Source: an uncultured Bacteroides sp. (lineage in GTDB: Bacteria; Bacteroidota; Bacteroidia; Bacteroidales; Bacteroidaceae). From it: 42,713 nucleotides of DNA. The stretch lies in NCBI GenBank assembly GCA_947038155.1, contig CAMQVH010000022.1, positions 1 to 42,713 of the forward strand, given 5' to 3'. Shown in pieces: positions 1-9,237 of the stretch. The position numbers and the translations under genes are program-made. Each line of letters opens with the position of its first letter. Position 1 is the stretch's first letter. The notes under the pieces were generated by a model. It worked only from the letters and a program-made list of their open reading frames with translations. It was not told the origin of the DNA and did no database searches.

Positions 1-221
1 CTGATAATGCAAGGAAGAGTAAGAAATTCATTGTTTACATGAATGGTCAGGTGACTAAGGTTAAGGGTAGTGGTAAGAAACAGATTGAGCCGGGGTGTGA
101 GATTATCGTACCTAGTAAGGCTAAGAAGAAAGGGAACATTGCTAATATTTTAGGTTATGCTACTTCCTTCAGTTCTTTGGGGATGATGATTGCTTCTATT
201 GCTAATCTTATAAAGAAATAA
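1..221 (+). CDS. Polysaccharide export outer membrane protein (Wza-like), C-terminal fragment
   Basis: The gene is cut by the window edge; the open frame runs from base 3, upstream of the first ATG at 39, so that ATG is internal. The visible ~72 residues read as the end of an SLBB/soluble-ligand-binding domain (IVYMNGQVTKV, then EPGCEIIVPSK), the usual way capsule export lipoproteins finish a beta-grasp repeat. After it comes a lysine-rich linker (SKAKKKG) and a C-terminal hydrophobic helix (ILGYATSFSSLGMMIASIA) ending in KK. Such a helix fits Wza-type proteins whose last segment lies in the outer membrane. The next gene, a Wzz co-polymerase, starts four bases later, which is the normal export pairing. 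Most of the protein is not visible. Confidence 0.8.
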   Translation, partial: DNARKSKKFIVYMNGQVTKVKGSGKKQIEPGCEIIVPSKAKKKGNIANILGYATSFSSLGMMIASIANLIKK

Positions 222-225
222 TATT

Positions 226-1314
226 ATGTCAGAAGGTCGGTCAGTAGATCATAAGATCGAGGGAATAGAAGTTGATTTAGTATATATTCTTCGTAAAATA
301 GTAGCTATTCGTAAGCAACTTTATAAAGCTACTGCTGTTGGCTTAGTGTTTGGTATTATTGTAGGTTTGAGTATCCCTAAGCAGTATACAGTTGCTGTAA
401 CTCTTTCACCAGAGATGGGGAGCGATAAAGGAAGTAGTGGAATAACAAGTTTGGCAGCCTCATTTCTAGGTGGAGGTGCTGGTATGGGGAATAGTACTGA
501 TGCATTAAATGCTTCTTTATCATCAGATATTGTATCATCTACTCCCTTTTTATTGGAATTATTAAAAATGAGAATAATAGATAGCGGAGAAACACAAACA
601 TTATCTAATTATTTAATGACAGAATCTTCGCCTTGGTGGAGTTATATTGCAGGTTTACCGAGTCTAGCTATAAGTGGAGTAAAATCATTGTTTATAGATA
701 AAAAGGAATACTCTAACGAGAAATTGCAGAATGGAGTAATTAGACTAACAAAGAAAGAAAAAGCCCAAATTGATATTTTGAAGAAGAGTATTATAGCTAC
801 TATTGATAAAAAGACTGCGATCACAAATGTTAGTGTTACGTTACAGAATCCTAGGGTAGCTGCTGTTGTTGCAGATTCTGTCGTTCGCAGTTTACAAGAA
901 TATATTATTGGTTATCGGACTTCAAAGGCCAAAGAAGATTGTGCTTATTTAGAAAAGTTGTTTGAAGAAAGAAAGCAGGAATATTATACGGCTCAAAAAG
1001 AGTATGCGGAATACGTTGATTCACATGATAATCTTATTCTCCAGAGTGTACGTGCTGAGCAAGAACGTTTACAGAATGAAATGAGTTTGACATATCAAGT
1101 TTATAGTCAAGTTGCTAATCAATTGCAAGTTGCTAGAGCTAAAGTTCAAGAAGAAAAGCCTGTGTTTGCTGTGGTCGAACCAGCTGTAATTCCTTTAAAA
1201 ACTTCAGGATTGGGAATGAAAGTGTATGTCTTGTTATTTATTTTTTTATCAATCTTTGTTATGCTAGGATGGGTATTATTTGGAAAAAAGATATTTGATA
1301 GTTTAAAAAGATAA
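226..1314 (+). CDS. Chain length determinant protein (Wzz/GNVR family)
   Basis: Inner-membrane polysaccharide co-polymerase expected to set chain length of the capsule polymer. Architecture fits: an N-terminal cytoplasmic tail, TM1 at about residues 32-51, a periplasmic domain with a coiled-coil-rich stretch (about 240-315, with repeated ERLQNE/QVARAKVQEE type heptads), a proline-containing segment (PAVIPLKTS) and TM2 at about 331-353, then a short basic tail. No Walker motifs or tyrosine cluster follow TM2, so it is not a fused BY-kinase. It sits between the export protein and the flippase; its stop TAA shares its last A with the ATG of the next gene, implying translational coupling. Confidence 0.9.
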   Translation: MSEGRSVDHKIEGIEVDLVYILRKIVAIRKQLYKATAVGLVFGIIVGLSIPKQYTVAVTLSPEMGSDKGSSGITSLAASFLGGGAGMGNSTDALNASLSSDIVSSTPFLLELLKMRIIDSGETQTLSNYLMTESSPWWSYIAGLPSLAISGVKSLFIDKKEYSNEKLQNGVIRLTKKEKAQIDILKKSIIATIDKKTAITNVSVTLQNPRVAAVVADSVVRSLQEYIIGYRTSKAKEDCAYLEKLFEERKQEYYTAQKEYAEYVDSHDNLILQSVRAEQERLQNEMSLTYQVYSQVANQLQVARAKVQEEKPVFAVVEPAVIPLKTSGLGMKVYVLLFIFLSIFVMLGWVLFGKKIFDSLKR

Positions 1315-2888
1315 TGTGTGTGAAAACAAAGATGTCTGTGTCTTCTCAAAATACGCATAAAATAGCTAAAAATACCTTTATGTTGTATATAAGAATGTTG
1401 CTTACAATGTTAGTAGCATTATATACTTCACGAGTTGTATTAGAAGTACTTGGAGTAGAGGATTTTGGTATATATAATGTAGTGGGGGGGATTGTGACAA
1501 TGTTTTCTTTTTTGAATGGAACTATGGCTGCTTCCACACAGCGCTTTTTATCTTATGCTATTGGAAAAAAAGATCTGCAGCTATTAAAGAATACATTTAG
1601 TTTAACGGTGTCTATCCATTGTGGAGTGGCTATACTTGTGCTATTATTGGCAGAGACAATAGGCATATGGTTTCTCAATACGTATATGAATATTCCACAA
1701 GAACGAATGGATGCAGCTGGATGGGTTTATCAATTTTCTATTTTTTCTTTTGTTGTTTCTATTATCCAGGTTCCATATAATGCAATAATTATAGCTAGAG
1801 AGCAAATGAATATCTATGCATATATGAGCATTATAGAAGTTTGCTTGAAGTTATTGGTTGTGTTTATGTTGATGTGGATAGGATATGATAAATTGAAATT
1901 ATATGCGATTCTCATATTTTCTGTAACTGTTGTAATAGCTTTATTTTACAGGATATATTGTAAATGCAAATTTAGTGAATGTAAATATCATTTTGTGTTT
2001 GATAAAAATACGTTTTATTCACTAACAAGTTACGCAGGTTGGAATTTATCTGCAAATATTGCTTTGATAGCTCGTACGCAAGGAGTTAATATATTATTGA
2101 ATATATTTTATGGACCAACCTTGAATGCTGCACGAGGAATTGCTGTTCAGGTGAATACGGCAATAATATCTTTTGTTACCAATTTTCAGATGGCTGTTAA
2201 TCCGCAAATTGTAAAGTCATATGCTCAAGAATATTTGGATGAAATGAGAAAGATCATTATAAAAAGTTCAAAATTCTCTTTCCTGTTATTATTTTTTTTG
2301 GCTCTTCCATTTATATTTGAGACAGAATTTATTTTAAATATATGGTTGAAGAATATTCCTACATATGGTATGGTGTTTTGCCGCTTGATTTTGATTTGTA
2401 CACTTTGTGATATTCTGTCTGGAACTCTTGGATATGGTGCCTTAGCTACTGGTAAAATTAGAAACTATCAGATGGTTATGAGTCTCTTATTTTTAATGAA
2501 TCTTCCTGTTGTTTTTTTGTTTTTTAAATTAGGAAGTGCTCCTCAAGTTATATTTTATATAGAGTTTTTTATTTATATAATAGCCTTGTTTACTCGATTA
2601 ATATTACTAAAAAGAATGATTGATTTTCCGATATTTAAATATTTGACAGAGGTAGTAGGGCGTTCTTTGCTTGTTGCTGCTCTTTCAAGTATTATACCTC
2701 TTGTAATTTTTGTGACACTAAATGCAGGATTCATTCGTTTTATTCTCGTAACTATTTTATCATTAGGTGGAACTGTAATAATAAGTTATTGGATAGGACT
2801 GAACGGAGATGAAAGAATATGGATTAAAAAACAAATAATTAACCATATATGTAAATTGGGTATTAAAAATAAAAGAAATGAAGAATAG
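1314..2888 (+). CDS. Polysaccharide flippase (Wzx-type, MATE/MVF-like)
   Basis: 524-residue protein almost entirely made of hydrophobic helices (about 12-14), as in Wzx/polysaccharide biosynthesis proteins that move undecaprenyl-linked repeat units across the inner membrane. The N-terminal region contains the typical TSRVVLEVLG and FGIYNVVGGIVTMFSFLNG segments seen in many Bacteroidales capsule flippases. The ATG at 1314 overlaps the wzz stop; an alternative start at 1332 (MSVSSQ) would remove six residues and cannot be excluded. The 3' end overlaps the next gene by 11 bases. Substrate cannot be read from sequence. Confidence 0.9.
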   Translation: MCVKTKMSVSSQNTHKIAKNTFMLYIRMLLTMLVALYTSRVVLEVLGVEDFGIYNVVGGIVTMFSFLNGTMAASTQRFLSYAIGKKDLQLLKNTFSLTVSIHCGVAILVLLLAETIGIWFLNTYMNIPQERMDAAGWVYQFSIFSFVVSIIQVPYNAIIIAREQMNIYAYMSIIEVCLKLLVVFMLMWIGYDKLKLYAILIFSVTVVIALFYRIYCKCKFSECKYHFVFDKNTFYSLTSYAGWNLSANIALIARTQGVNILLNIFYGPTLNAARGIAVQVNTAIISFVTNFQMAVNPQIVKSYAQEYLDEMRKIIIKSSKFSFLLLFFLALPFIFETEFILNIWLKNIPTYGMVFCRLILICTLCDILSGTLGYGALATGKIRNYQMVMSLLFLMNLPVVFLFFKLGSAPQVIFYIEFFIYIIALFTRLILLKRMIDFPIFKYLTEVVGRSLLVAALSSIIPLVIFVTLNAGFIRFILVTILSLGGTVIISYWIGLNGDERIWIKKQIINHICKLGIKNKRNEE

Positions 2889-4137
2889 AATCTCTATTAA
2901 TTCTGTAATTATAAATCAATATAGCATTGAAGTTTGTTATTTGATAGAAGGTGATTGCTGTAAGTATTTTAATATTGAAAAAGGGAACAGTTTTCGAATA
3001 GAATATAATGAGAATATAGAAAGAGTTCCTAAGAATATTGCTGTAATTCCTTTCATTGTTAATGTATTACCAATTGTATGGTTAACTGATGCTATATTAG
3101 AAGTAGAAGAGCTAGATAGGACATTTTATAATAGTATAAATAGATTTAAACAAGGATACATAGATATGTATCCAATGATGAATTTTAAAGGTAGTATTAA
3201 GGTAAAATGTCTTATTGAAAATAACGAAGAACCCATAGGAAAAGTTGCTGTTTTTTTCAGTGGAGGAGTAGATGCTTTTGCTTCTTTAATTGCCCATGTT
3301 GATGAGAGTCCTATTTTGTTAACATTATGGGGATCTGATATAAAAATAGATGATCAATTGGGGTGGAATAATGTACGGAAACACGTTGATGAAACAGCGA
3401 TGATGTTTGGTTTAGAAAAAATATATATAAAGACTAATTTTAGAACTTTCATAAATGAAGGAATGCTAAACTTATTGGTTGTGCAGTCTGGTGATTCTTG
3501 GTGGCATGGTTTTCAACATGGTATAGGGTTGATAGGACACGCCGCTCCATTAGCTTTTAATTTAAAGCTAAAAACTGTTTATATAGCTTCTTCTTATACC
3601 AAAGATGATGATGTAACGTGTGCTAGCTCTCCAACAATTGATAATAATGTTGAGTATGCCTGTTGTAAGGTAGTGCATGATCAATATGAATTTCATCGTC
3701 AAGAAAAAATCACTCATATTTGTAATTATATAAAAAAAAATCACAAGAAAATTGTTTTAAGAGTCTGTTGGCAAAGCTCAGGAGGAGAGAATTGTTGTAA
3801 CTGTGAAAAATGCTATAGAACAATTTTTGGAATAATTGCAGAGGGGGAATCTCCTTCTCAATATGGATTTAAAAATGTCGAAAATAAAATAGGAACAATA
3901 GGTTCTCGTATTCAAAAAAGATTAATAATGAATCCAATGATTTGTATACCTTATTGGCAAGATATTCAAGATAGATTTATTGAAAATAAGGATAACATAC
4001 CTCAAAGAAGTGATTTGGAATGGATTTATGATTTTGATTTTAATAAAATTAATAATACCATTCCAAAGAAGATTTTATTACTGGCTGCTAAATGTAGAAA
4101 AATAGCTTCTAAAATAAAACTGTATATATTGAGATGA
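2878..4137 (+). CDS. QueC-like PP-loop ATP pyrophosphatase-fold protein in capsule locus
   Basis: I do not recognise a named capsule enzyme here. Two features are visible. First, a PP-loop motif FFSGGVD at residues 126-132, the ATP alpha-phosphate binding signature of N-type ATP pyrophosphatases. Second, a C-terminal cysteine cluster (about 297-312: CWQSSGGENCCNCEKCYRT) with the spacing of the zinc site in 7-cyano-7-deazaguanine synthase QueC. The N-terminal ~120 residues do not resemble QueC, and at 419 residues the protein is far longer than QueC (about 220-230). In this context it could adenylate a carboxyl group, for example on a sugar acid or a precursor amide; that is inference. N-acetyl-sugar amidotransferases (WbpG/PseA type) also use a PP-loop but have different flanking motifs. 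It overlaps the flippase by 11 bases; its TGA overlaps the ATG of the broken downstream gene. Confidence 0.6.
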   Translation: MKNRISINSVIINQYSIEVCYLIEGDCCKYFNIEKGNSFRIEYNENIERVPKNIAVIPFIVNVLPIVWLTDAILEVEELDRTFYNSINRFKQGYIDMYPMMNFKGSIKVKCLIENNEEPIGKVAVFFSGGVDAFASLIAHVDESPILLTLWGSDIKIDDQLGWNNVRKHVDETAMMFGLEKIYIKTNFRTFINEGMLNLLVVQSGDSWWHGFQHGIGLIGHAAPLAFNLKLKTVYIASSYTKDDDVTCASSPTIDNNVEYACCKVVHDQYEFHRQEKITHICNYIKKNHKKIVLRVCWQSSGGENCCNCEKCYRTIFGIIAEGESPSQYGFKNVENKIGTIGSRIQKRLIMNPMICIPYWQDIQDRFIENKDNIPQRSDLEWIYDFDFNKINNTIPKKILLLAAKCRKIASKIKLYILR

Positions 4138-5285
4138 TACGTTGACGTTTACAGGAGATATTTTAATAGAGCCTGAGCAAAAGGAGGCTATCTGTTCCCC
4201 ATTCGGATGGATTTGATACAATTTTTAGAAATATATTATCAAGTTTCTCTTTGTCAAATTATATAATAGGTAATTTGGAGACACCTTTAGCTGGTGAAGA
4301 ATTAGTATATTCTAGTCATAAATGGAGTTTTAACACTCCTGACTGTTTTGCTGAAAGTCTGAAAAAAGCAGGATTCAATCTATTAACAACAGCTAATAAT
4401 CATTGTTTGGATAGAGGAAAAATAGGGCTATTGAATACCTTAAAAACATTAGATCGGTATGGGCTGGAGCACATTGGAACTTATGCACAGAAATCTGATA
4501 AGGAAAAGATATTTATAAAAGATATTGGCGGACTTCGATTTGCTTTTTTATCATATACTTATGGCACCAATGCATCATTAAATGGTGAGTATTTAGGTGA
4601 AGATCGTTATATGGTAAACTTGTTTCAGGATCAAGAAAGGGAGATTCCTCGGAAAAAACAATACTTTACCAGAATCATGAATAAACTTCATGATATATTT
4701 AAAGAAAAAAGTAGTTATTCTTTTCATGCATTATCATATAAAAAACAGGTACGTAAGGATATTCAGAAGTGTAGGCAGAAAAATGCTGATTATATAATAA
4801 TGTGCATGCATTCTGGGGGACAATATAATAATACTCCTGATCCATATACATTATCTTTGGTTAAATGGTTATCAAAACAAGATATAGATTTTATTATTGG
4901 TAATCATCCTCATGTGGTTCATTTAGGGAAGAAAACAGGAAAGAAACGTTTCGTTGCTTATTCGTTAGGAAATTTTTGCTCATATCCAGGATCAGAAACA
5001 GCTCATCATGAGAATGACTCTGAGGTCTTAGCTGATTATTCCATAATTTTACATCTGAATTTCTATGAAAAGTCAGATACAGTTGAGGTCAGTTTCGAAA
5101 TTTGTAAATCAATAGTTGAGGAAGATCGAATAGCTCGGATTTATTCTCTTTATGACTTAATCTGCAAAGAAGAAGATTTGATCTTGAGAGGAAAACTATT
5201 GAATGATAATGAACGTATTGTTAGAAAATTTATAGACAATCAAGAGGTTACCATTACATTACAAAAAGAATACAATTTTAATTGA
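4134..5285 (+). pseudogene. CapA-like (PGA_cap) metallophosphatase-fold protein, frameshifted
   Basis: The body (from about 4200) encodes a CapA/PgsA-like poly-gamma-glutamate capsule family protein: GNLETPLAG, TTANNHCLDRG, CMHSGGQY, IGNHPHVV and YSLGNF are the family's metal-site and fold motifs. The family's first motif (LTFTGDIL) lies upstream in another frame, 4142-4213. The two halves join if one C is removed from the CCCC run at 4197-4200, giving ...EAICSHSDGFDTIF.... A second break is likely at the start: ATG at 4134, overlapping the previous TGA, reads M-I-R-stop, but one extra base before 4142 would give MIRLTFTGD. Alternatively translation starts at TTG 4142. The intact form would be about 383 residues. 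It is either a decayed gene, a phase-variable gene, or a sequence error. CapA-family proteins are common in polymer loci; their exact reaction is unsettled. Confidence 0.8.
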
Positions 5286-6253
5286 TGATGAGAGCGAAAG
5301 AAAAAATTGAAAGATTACGTGCTGAAATAGAAAAACAATTAATCCCATTGATAGATAATGATTATGTGTTATGGGATTTACCTTATCATACTAATATAGG
5401 AGATACTTTAATATGGCAGGGAGAATGGAATTTCTTAAGAAAGCTGCCTTATAAATGTCTCGGATATTCGTCATGTAATACATGTACTTTTCCAAAACTA
5501 TCTTTAGATACTATTATTTTGTTACATGGTGGAGGTAATTTTGGAGACTTATGGCGTGATATGCAGGAGTTTCGATTAAAAGTGATAGAAAGATATCCCG
5601 AAAATCGAATAATAATCTTTCCGCAATCTGTTCATTATGAGAATATATTTTTGATTAAAGAGGATGCTCGTAAGATGGCTATGCATGAGAAAATGGTTAT
5701 TTGTGCAAGAGATTTATCTTCCTACAATATACTAAGGGAAAATTTTCTGAATAAGATATTGTTATTACCAGATATGGCCTTTTGTATTGATTTGGATTAC
5801 TTGCAAAAATGGTCAGTTGATGAGAAATTTAAAACTTTATATGTTAGACGATTAGATAAAGAAATGGGATGCGAATTAGATAAAGAGAACTTTATCTCTA
5901 ATGAGATTGATATTAGAGATTGGCCTTCTTTAGAATCTCCTTCATTAAGAATAAATATGTACACTAGACTTATATCTCTACAGCAGAAAATGAGAGAATA
6001 TAAAATATCAAACCGCTTAATAATTTCTTTAGTTGATATAATGGCTTTTAAAAAATTTCGTCCTTTAATGATAGAACTTGGGGTACGTTTTATTAGTTGC
6101 TACCACTTAATATATACAACGCGTCTTCATGTTATGATATTATCTGTGCTATTATATAAGAGAGTCTATTTTCTAGATAATTCATATGGAAAAAATTCTT
6201 CTTTTTATGATACATGGTTAAAGGATTTGGATAGTGTAAACCCTTGTAAATAA
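5282..6253 (+). CDS. Polysaccharide pyruvyl transferase family protein
   Basis: 323 residues with the pyruvyltransferase fold signatures: HTNIGDTLIW (about 35-44), the glycine-rich ILLHGGGNFGD (about 79-89), FPQSVHYE, and a C-terminal TTRLHVMILSVLLYKRVYF with the conserved R-x-H. Family members (ExoV, PssK, CsaB relatives) move pyruvate from phosphoenolpyruvate to a sugar as a ketal, adding negative charge to a polymer, probably on the cytoplasmic side. The ATG overlaps the preceding stop (ATGA arrangement), so it appears co-translated with the CapA-like gene. Three ATG-like codons lie at the start (ATGATGATG spacing); the first is used here because of coupling. Confidence 0.85.
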   Translation: MMMRAKEKIERLRAEIEKQLIPLIDNDYVLWDLPYHTNIGDTLIWQGEWNFLRKLPYKCLGYSSCNTCTFPKLSLDTIILLHGGGNFGDLWRDMQEFRLKVIERYPENRIIIFPQSVHYENIFLIKEDARKMAMHEKMVICARDLSSYNILRENFLNKILLLPDMAFCIDLDYLQKWSVDEKFKTLYVRRLDKEMGCELDKENFISNEIDIRDWPSLESPSLRINMYTRLISLQQKMREYKISNRLIISLVDIMAFKKFRPLMIELGVRFISCYHLIYTTRLHVMILSVLLYKRVYFLDNSYGKNSSFYDTWLKDLDSVNPCK

Positions 6254-6262
6254 TTTTATTTC

Positions 6263-6994
6263 ATGAAAGCTTATATTATAAACCTTAAAGAAGCTATAGA
6301 ACGTAGAAACTATATGCAGAAGCAGTTAGCTTTGCTACCTCCTTCGTTATCAAGTGAATTTATAGAAGCTGTAAATGGGAAGGGGATGAATAGAGAACAA
6401 CTAGAAGAGAATTTTGATTATGAAAAGTTCCGCTTGCGATATGCTAAGGAGGTTCGCCCTGGAGAAATAGGTTGTACTCTAAGTCATCAAAAGTGTTATA
6501 GGCGATTACTAGAATCAAAGGAAAAATATGTACTGATATTGGAAGACGATATTATAGTTCGTCAGAATATTGATTTTCTTCTCCCAGAGTTAGAAAAACT
6601 GTTAATCACTAATGAACCTCGTATTGTTCTTTTGTCTGGATGGTATTGGTATTTAAGTACAAAGGCGATTAAAGGGCATTATCGTGTAGCTAATGTATAT
6701 GATGCTTTTCTTACTCATGCTTATGCTATAAATAGAGCGGCTGCCTCTTTGATTATAGAGTCTCGTCCTTTTATAACAGCCGATGATTGGTTTTATATTC
6801 GGAAAAAAGGTGTAAAAATATATGCTTTTTTACCACATTTATTGGATCAAGATTGGAGTGGAGAGCATCCGACATCTATTAATCAAGAGGAGAAAAAACA
6901 ATGTCGAGGGATGTGGATAAGAAAACTGAGAATATATATACATTCTTTTTTCTTAAAAGTTTTATATTTTATGAAACGATATGAAAAACCATAA
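6263..6994 (+). CDS. Glycosyltransferase family 25 (LPS-type beta-1,4-galactosyltransferase fold)
   Basis: 243 residues starting with AYIINLKEAIERR, the GT25 opening (NL....R). GEIGCTLSHQKCYRRLL follows at about 69-85 and then YVLILEDDIIV with the acidic metal-binding cluster at about 91-101. A short basic, hydrophobic C-terminus (IYIHSFFLKVLYFMK) may hold it to the membrane. GT25 enzymes transfer hexoses, often galactose, to LPS or capsule oligosaccharides; the specific donor is not readable. It starts nine bases after the pyruvyltransferase stop and ends six bases before the next glycosyltransferase. Confidence 0.85.
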   Translation: MKAYIINLKEAIERRNYMQKQLALLPPSLSSEFIEAVNGKGMNREQLEENFDYEKFRLRYAKEVRPGEIGCTLSHQKCYRRLLESKEKYVLILEDDIIVRQNIDFLLPELEKLLITNEPRIVLLSGWYWYLSTKAIKGHYRVANVYDAFLTHAYAINRAAASLIIESRPFITADDWFYIRKKGVKIYAFLPHLLDQDWSGEHPTSINQEEKKQCRGMWIRKLRIYIHSFFLKVLYFMKRYEKP

Positions 6995-7000
6995 GATACA

Positions 7001-7996
7001 ATGTCAGAGATAAATGCTATAGGGATAAGTGTAATTATTCCTATTTATAATGTTGAGTTGTATATTGAACGTTGTGTACGTTCTTTGATGGAGCAAACGC
7101 TTGAGAATATAGAGTTTATTTTTGTAAACGATTGTACTCCAGATAAAAGCATGATTATTTTGCAACGTGTATTAGAAGAATATCCTGTTCGTAAAGAAAA
7201 AGTGAAGATAATAGAGCATAAACAAAATAAGGGTATTGCAGCAACGAGAAATACAGGACTAAAGTATGTGTCTGGACAATATATTATATATTGTGATAGT
7301 GATGATTGGATAGAAAGAGACATGTATGAAAAGTTATTGAAAAAAGCTCTTGTAACATGTGCAGATATTGTAGCTTGTGATTATTACGATGATTATATCA
7401 ATTATTCTATAATACGAAAACAGCTATTCTCACAAAAACCTCAAGAATGTGTATTAGAAATGATGAGAGGTAATTTGCATTGTAGTACTTGGAATAAGTT
7501 GATTGTTAGGACTCTCTATGAACGTACTAAGATCATTTTTCCAGAAGGAGTTAATATGTGGGAAGATGTGTGTACAATTATTCCTTTATGTTTCCATGCT
7601 AATAAGATAGCTTATGTTTCAGAACCGTTGTATCATTATATTCATTATAATACAGGCTCTTATATAACTTGTATGAGTCAATTTTCATTGAATAATTTGA
7701 TAGAAGCATTAGCTTCTGTTGAAATGTTTCTTGAAAAGCAACAAGTGTATTATTACTATGCTGACAGTTTATGTTTTATGAAACTTACTGTTAAACTTAA
7801 TTTACTTCTAGGGAGCAAGGGTGAACAACAAAAAAAATGGAATAAACTTTATTCGGAAGCAAATATTCATATTTGGCAATCTACTCATATATCTGTTTAT
7901 TGGAAACTGGGTTTACAATTTGCTGCATTGAATATGTTGTTTCTTTTTAATATTATGGCACAATTAGGCAAAGTTTTACGATCAATAAAAAGATGA
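7001..7996 (+). CDS. Glycosyltransferase family 2
   Basis: GT-A fold enzyme: ISVIIPIYNVELYIERCV at residues ~8-25, FIFVNDCTPD, GIAATRNTGLKY and the metal-binding YCDSDDWIERDM at about 99-110. The later section contains NMWEDV (catalytic-base-like ED) and PLYHYIHY, a common pattern in capsule GT2 proteins. It should add one sugar to the undecaprenyl-linked repeat unit on the cytoplasmic face. The C-terminus has a hydrophobic amphipathic helix (FAALNMLFLFNIMAQL) that may associate with the membrane. The next gene begins four bases after its stop. Confidence 0.9.
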   Translation: MSEINAIGISVIIPIYNVELYIERCVRSLMEQTLENIEFIFVNDCTPDKSMIILQRVLEEYPVRKEKVKIIEHKQNKGIAATRNTGLKYVSGQYIIYCDSDDWIERDMYEKLLKKALVTCADIVACDYYDDYINYSIIRKQLFSQKPQECVLEMMRGNLHCSTWNKLIVRTLYERTKIIFPEGVNMWEDVCTIIPLCFHANKIAYVSEPLYHYIHYNTGSYITCMSQFSLNNLIEALASVEMFLEKQQVYYYYADSLCFMKLTVKLNLLLGSKGEQQKKWNKLYSEANIHIWQSTHISVYWKLGLQFAALNMLFLFNIMAQLGKVLRSIKR

Positions 7997-8000
7997 TCTT

Positions 8001-9233
8001 GTGAAGTATATACTTTTGTTTATTTTGTTATTCTGCTATGTTTTTGCTTTTTACATTGCTGGAATTTCAGTTTCTTTATTAATAGCTTTCCCGTTATATG
8101 GCTATGCTATAATTAATAAGGTTTATTATCATAATGTGAGTGCGGTTTTTAAAGACTGCTATATAAAAAATATATTTTTGGGGTGGTGGGGTATAACAAT
8201 ATTAAGTATTGTCTATCCATTATTCTTCTTGACTTTTGATTTTTCTTTTTTTCGTGTAGTAGGAATACAGGTTGTTCATTTATTGGCAGCAATTCCGGTG
8301 TTTGCATATTTAAAATATAAAGAGTATACAGATAGGCAGGTGCTTTCTGTATTTACTTGGATTTTTGTAGTTCAAACCTTTATTCAATGTATTGTAGTTT
8401 CAAACCCCACCTTAAGCGAGCTAATTCTATATTTTAATAAATTTCAACCAGATGATGTGGTAGGGGCTGGTAGTATGATTCGTGGAAAAGCACTATCGGC
8501 AGCTACGACATATCATTTATCTCTTGTATATGGGATTGGATTTATTATTTATGTAAAAGAGTTTTTGAGTCAAAAAATATCATTAACAAATGTATTTATA
8601 GGATTGTTGATATTTGTGGGTATTTTTTTTGCGGGAAGAACAGGCTTTGTTGGAGTAGCAATCGGGTTATTTGCTTTTATAGTTTCTAATAAAGTGAAAA
8701 CTTCTCGGAAAATCAAATTTGCTTTTCAGTTACTTATTGTATTGTTTGCTACAATATTTATGCTGAGTTTTATATTGCCGGACTTTTATGCTTTTCTAGA
8801 AGAACAAGTATTTCCTTATGCTTTTGAATTTCTTTATTCTAAAAGTAAATCAGGACAAATAGAAACTGCGTCAACTAATCATCTAATGGAAATGTGGAAT
8901 CGTGATTTTAATTATGTAGAGTTTCTAATTGGTTCTGGCAGATATTCTTATGAAAATGGAGCATACTATATGCATGTTGATCCAGGAATTCTACGACATA
9001 CACTTTTTATGGGTATTGGAGGATATTTGTGTCTATTGTTCTATCAATTGATTTTATTACCCTTTTGGAAGATGGATAAGGATACTCGTTTTTATTATGT
9101 TTTGATTTTTATTTATCTACTTGTTATGGATTTTAAAGGCTGTACAATTGGCACAAATAAATTTGCTTTTGCTACTTCTTTGCTTTTATCTTTTAGTTAT
9201 TTTAATTTATCCTCATCATTAGATAGAAAATAA
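8001..9233 (+). CDS. O-antigen/capsule polymerase-like membrane protein (Wzy type)
   Basis: 410 residues with about 10-11 predicted membrane helices and a larger soluble loop around residues 255-320. The segment IFFAGRTGFVGVAIGLFAF resembles the short arginine-containing motif of Wzy_C/O-antigen ligase-like proteins. Position within a locus that has Wzx and Wzz but no other polymerase candidate supports assignment as the block polymerase. It starts with GTG at 8001; the gene is preceded by only four bases, so coupling with the upstream GT2 is expected. Wzy sequences are poorly conserved, so this rests mainly on topology and context. Confidence 0.75.
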   Translation: MKYILLFILLFCYVFAFYIAGISVSLLIAFPLYGYAIINKVYYHNVSAVFKDCYIKNIFLGWWGITILSIVYPLFFLTFDFSFFRVVGIQVVHLLAAIPVFAYLKYKEYTDRQVLSVFTWIFVVQTFIQCIVVSNPTLSELILYFNKFQPDDVVGAGSMIRGKALSAATTYHLSLVYGIGFIIYVKEFLSQKISLTNVFIGLLIFVGIFFAGRTGFVGVAIGLFAFIVSNKVKTSRKIKFAFQLLIVLFATIFMLSFILPDFYAFLEEQVFPYAFEFLYSKSKSGQIETASTNHLMEMWNRDFNYVEFLIGSGRYSYENGAYYMHVDPGILRHTLFMGIGGYLCLLFYQLILLPFWKMDKDTRFYYVLIFIYLLVMDFKGCTIGTNKFAFATSLLLSFSYFNLSSSLDRK

Positions 9234-9237
9234 ATAT

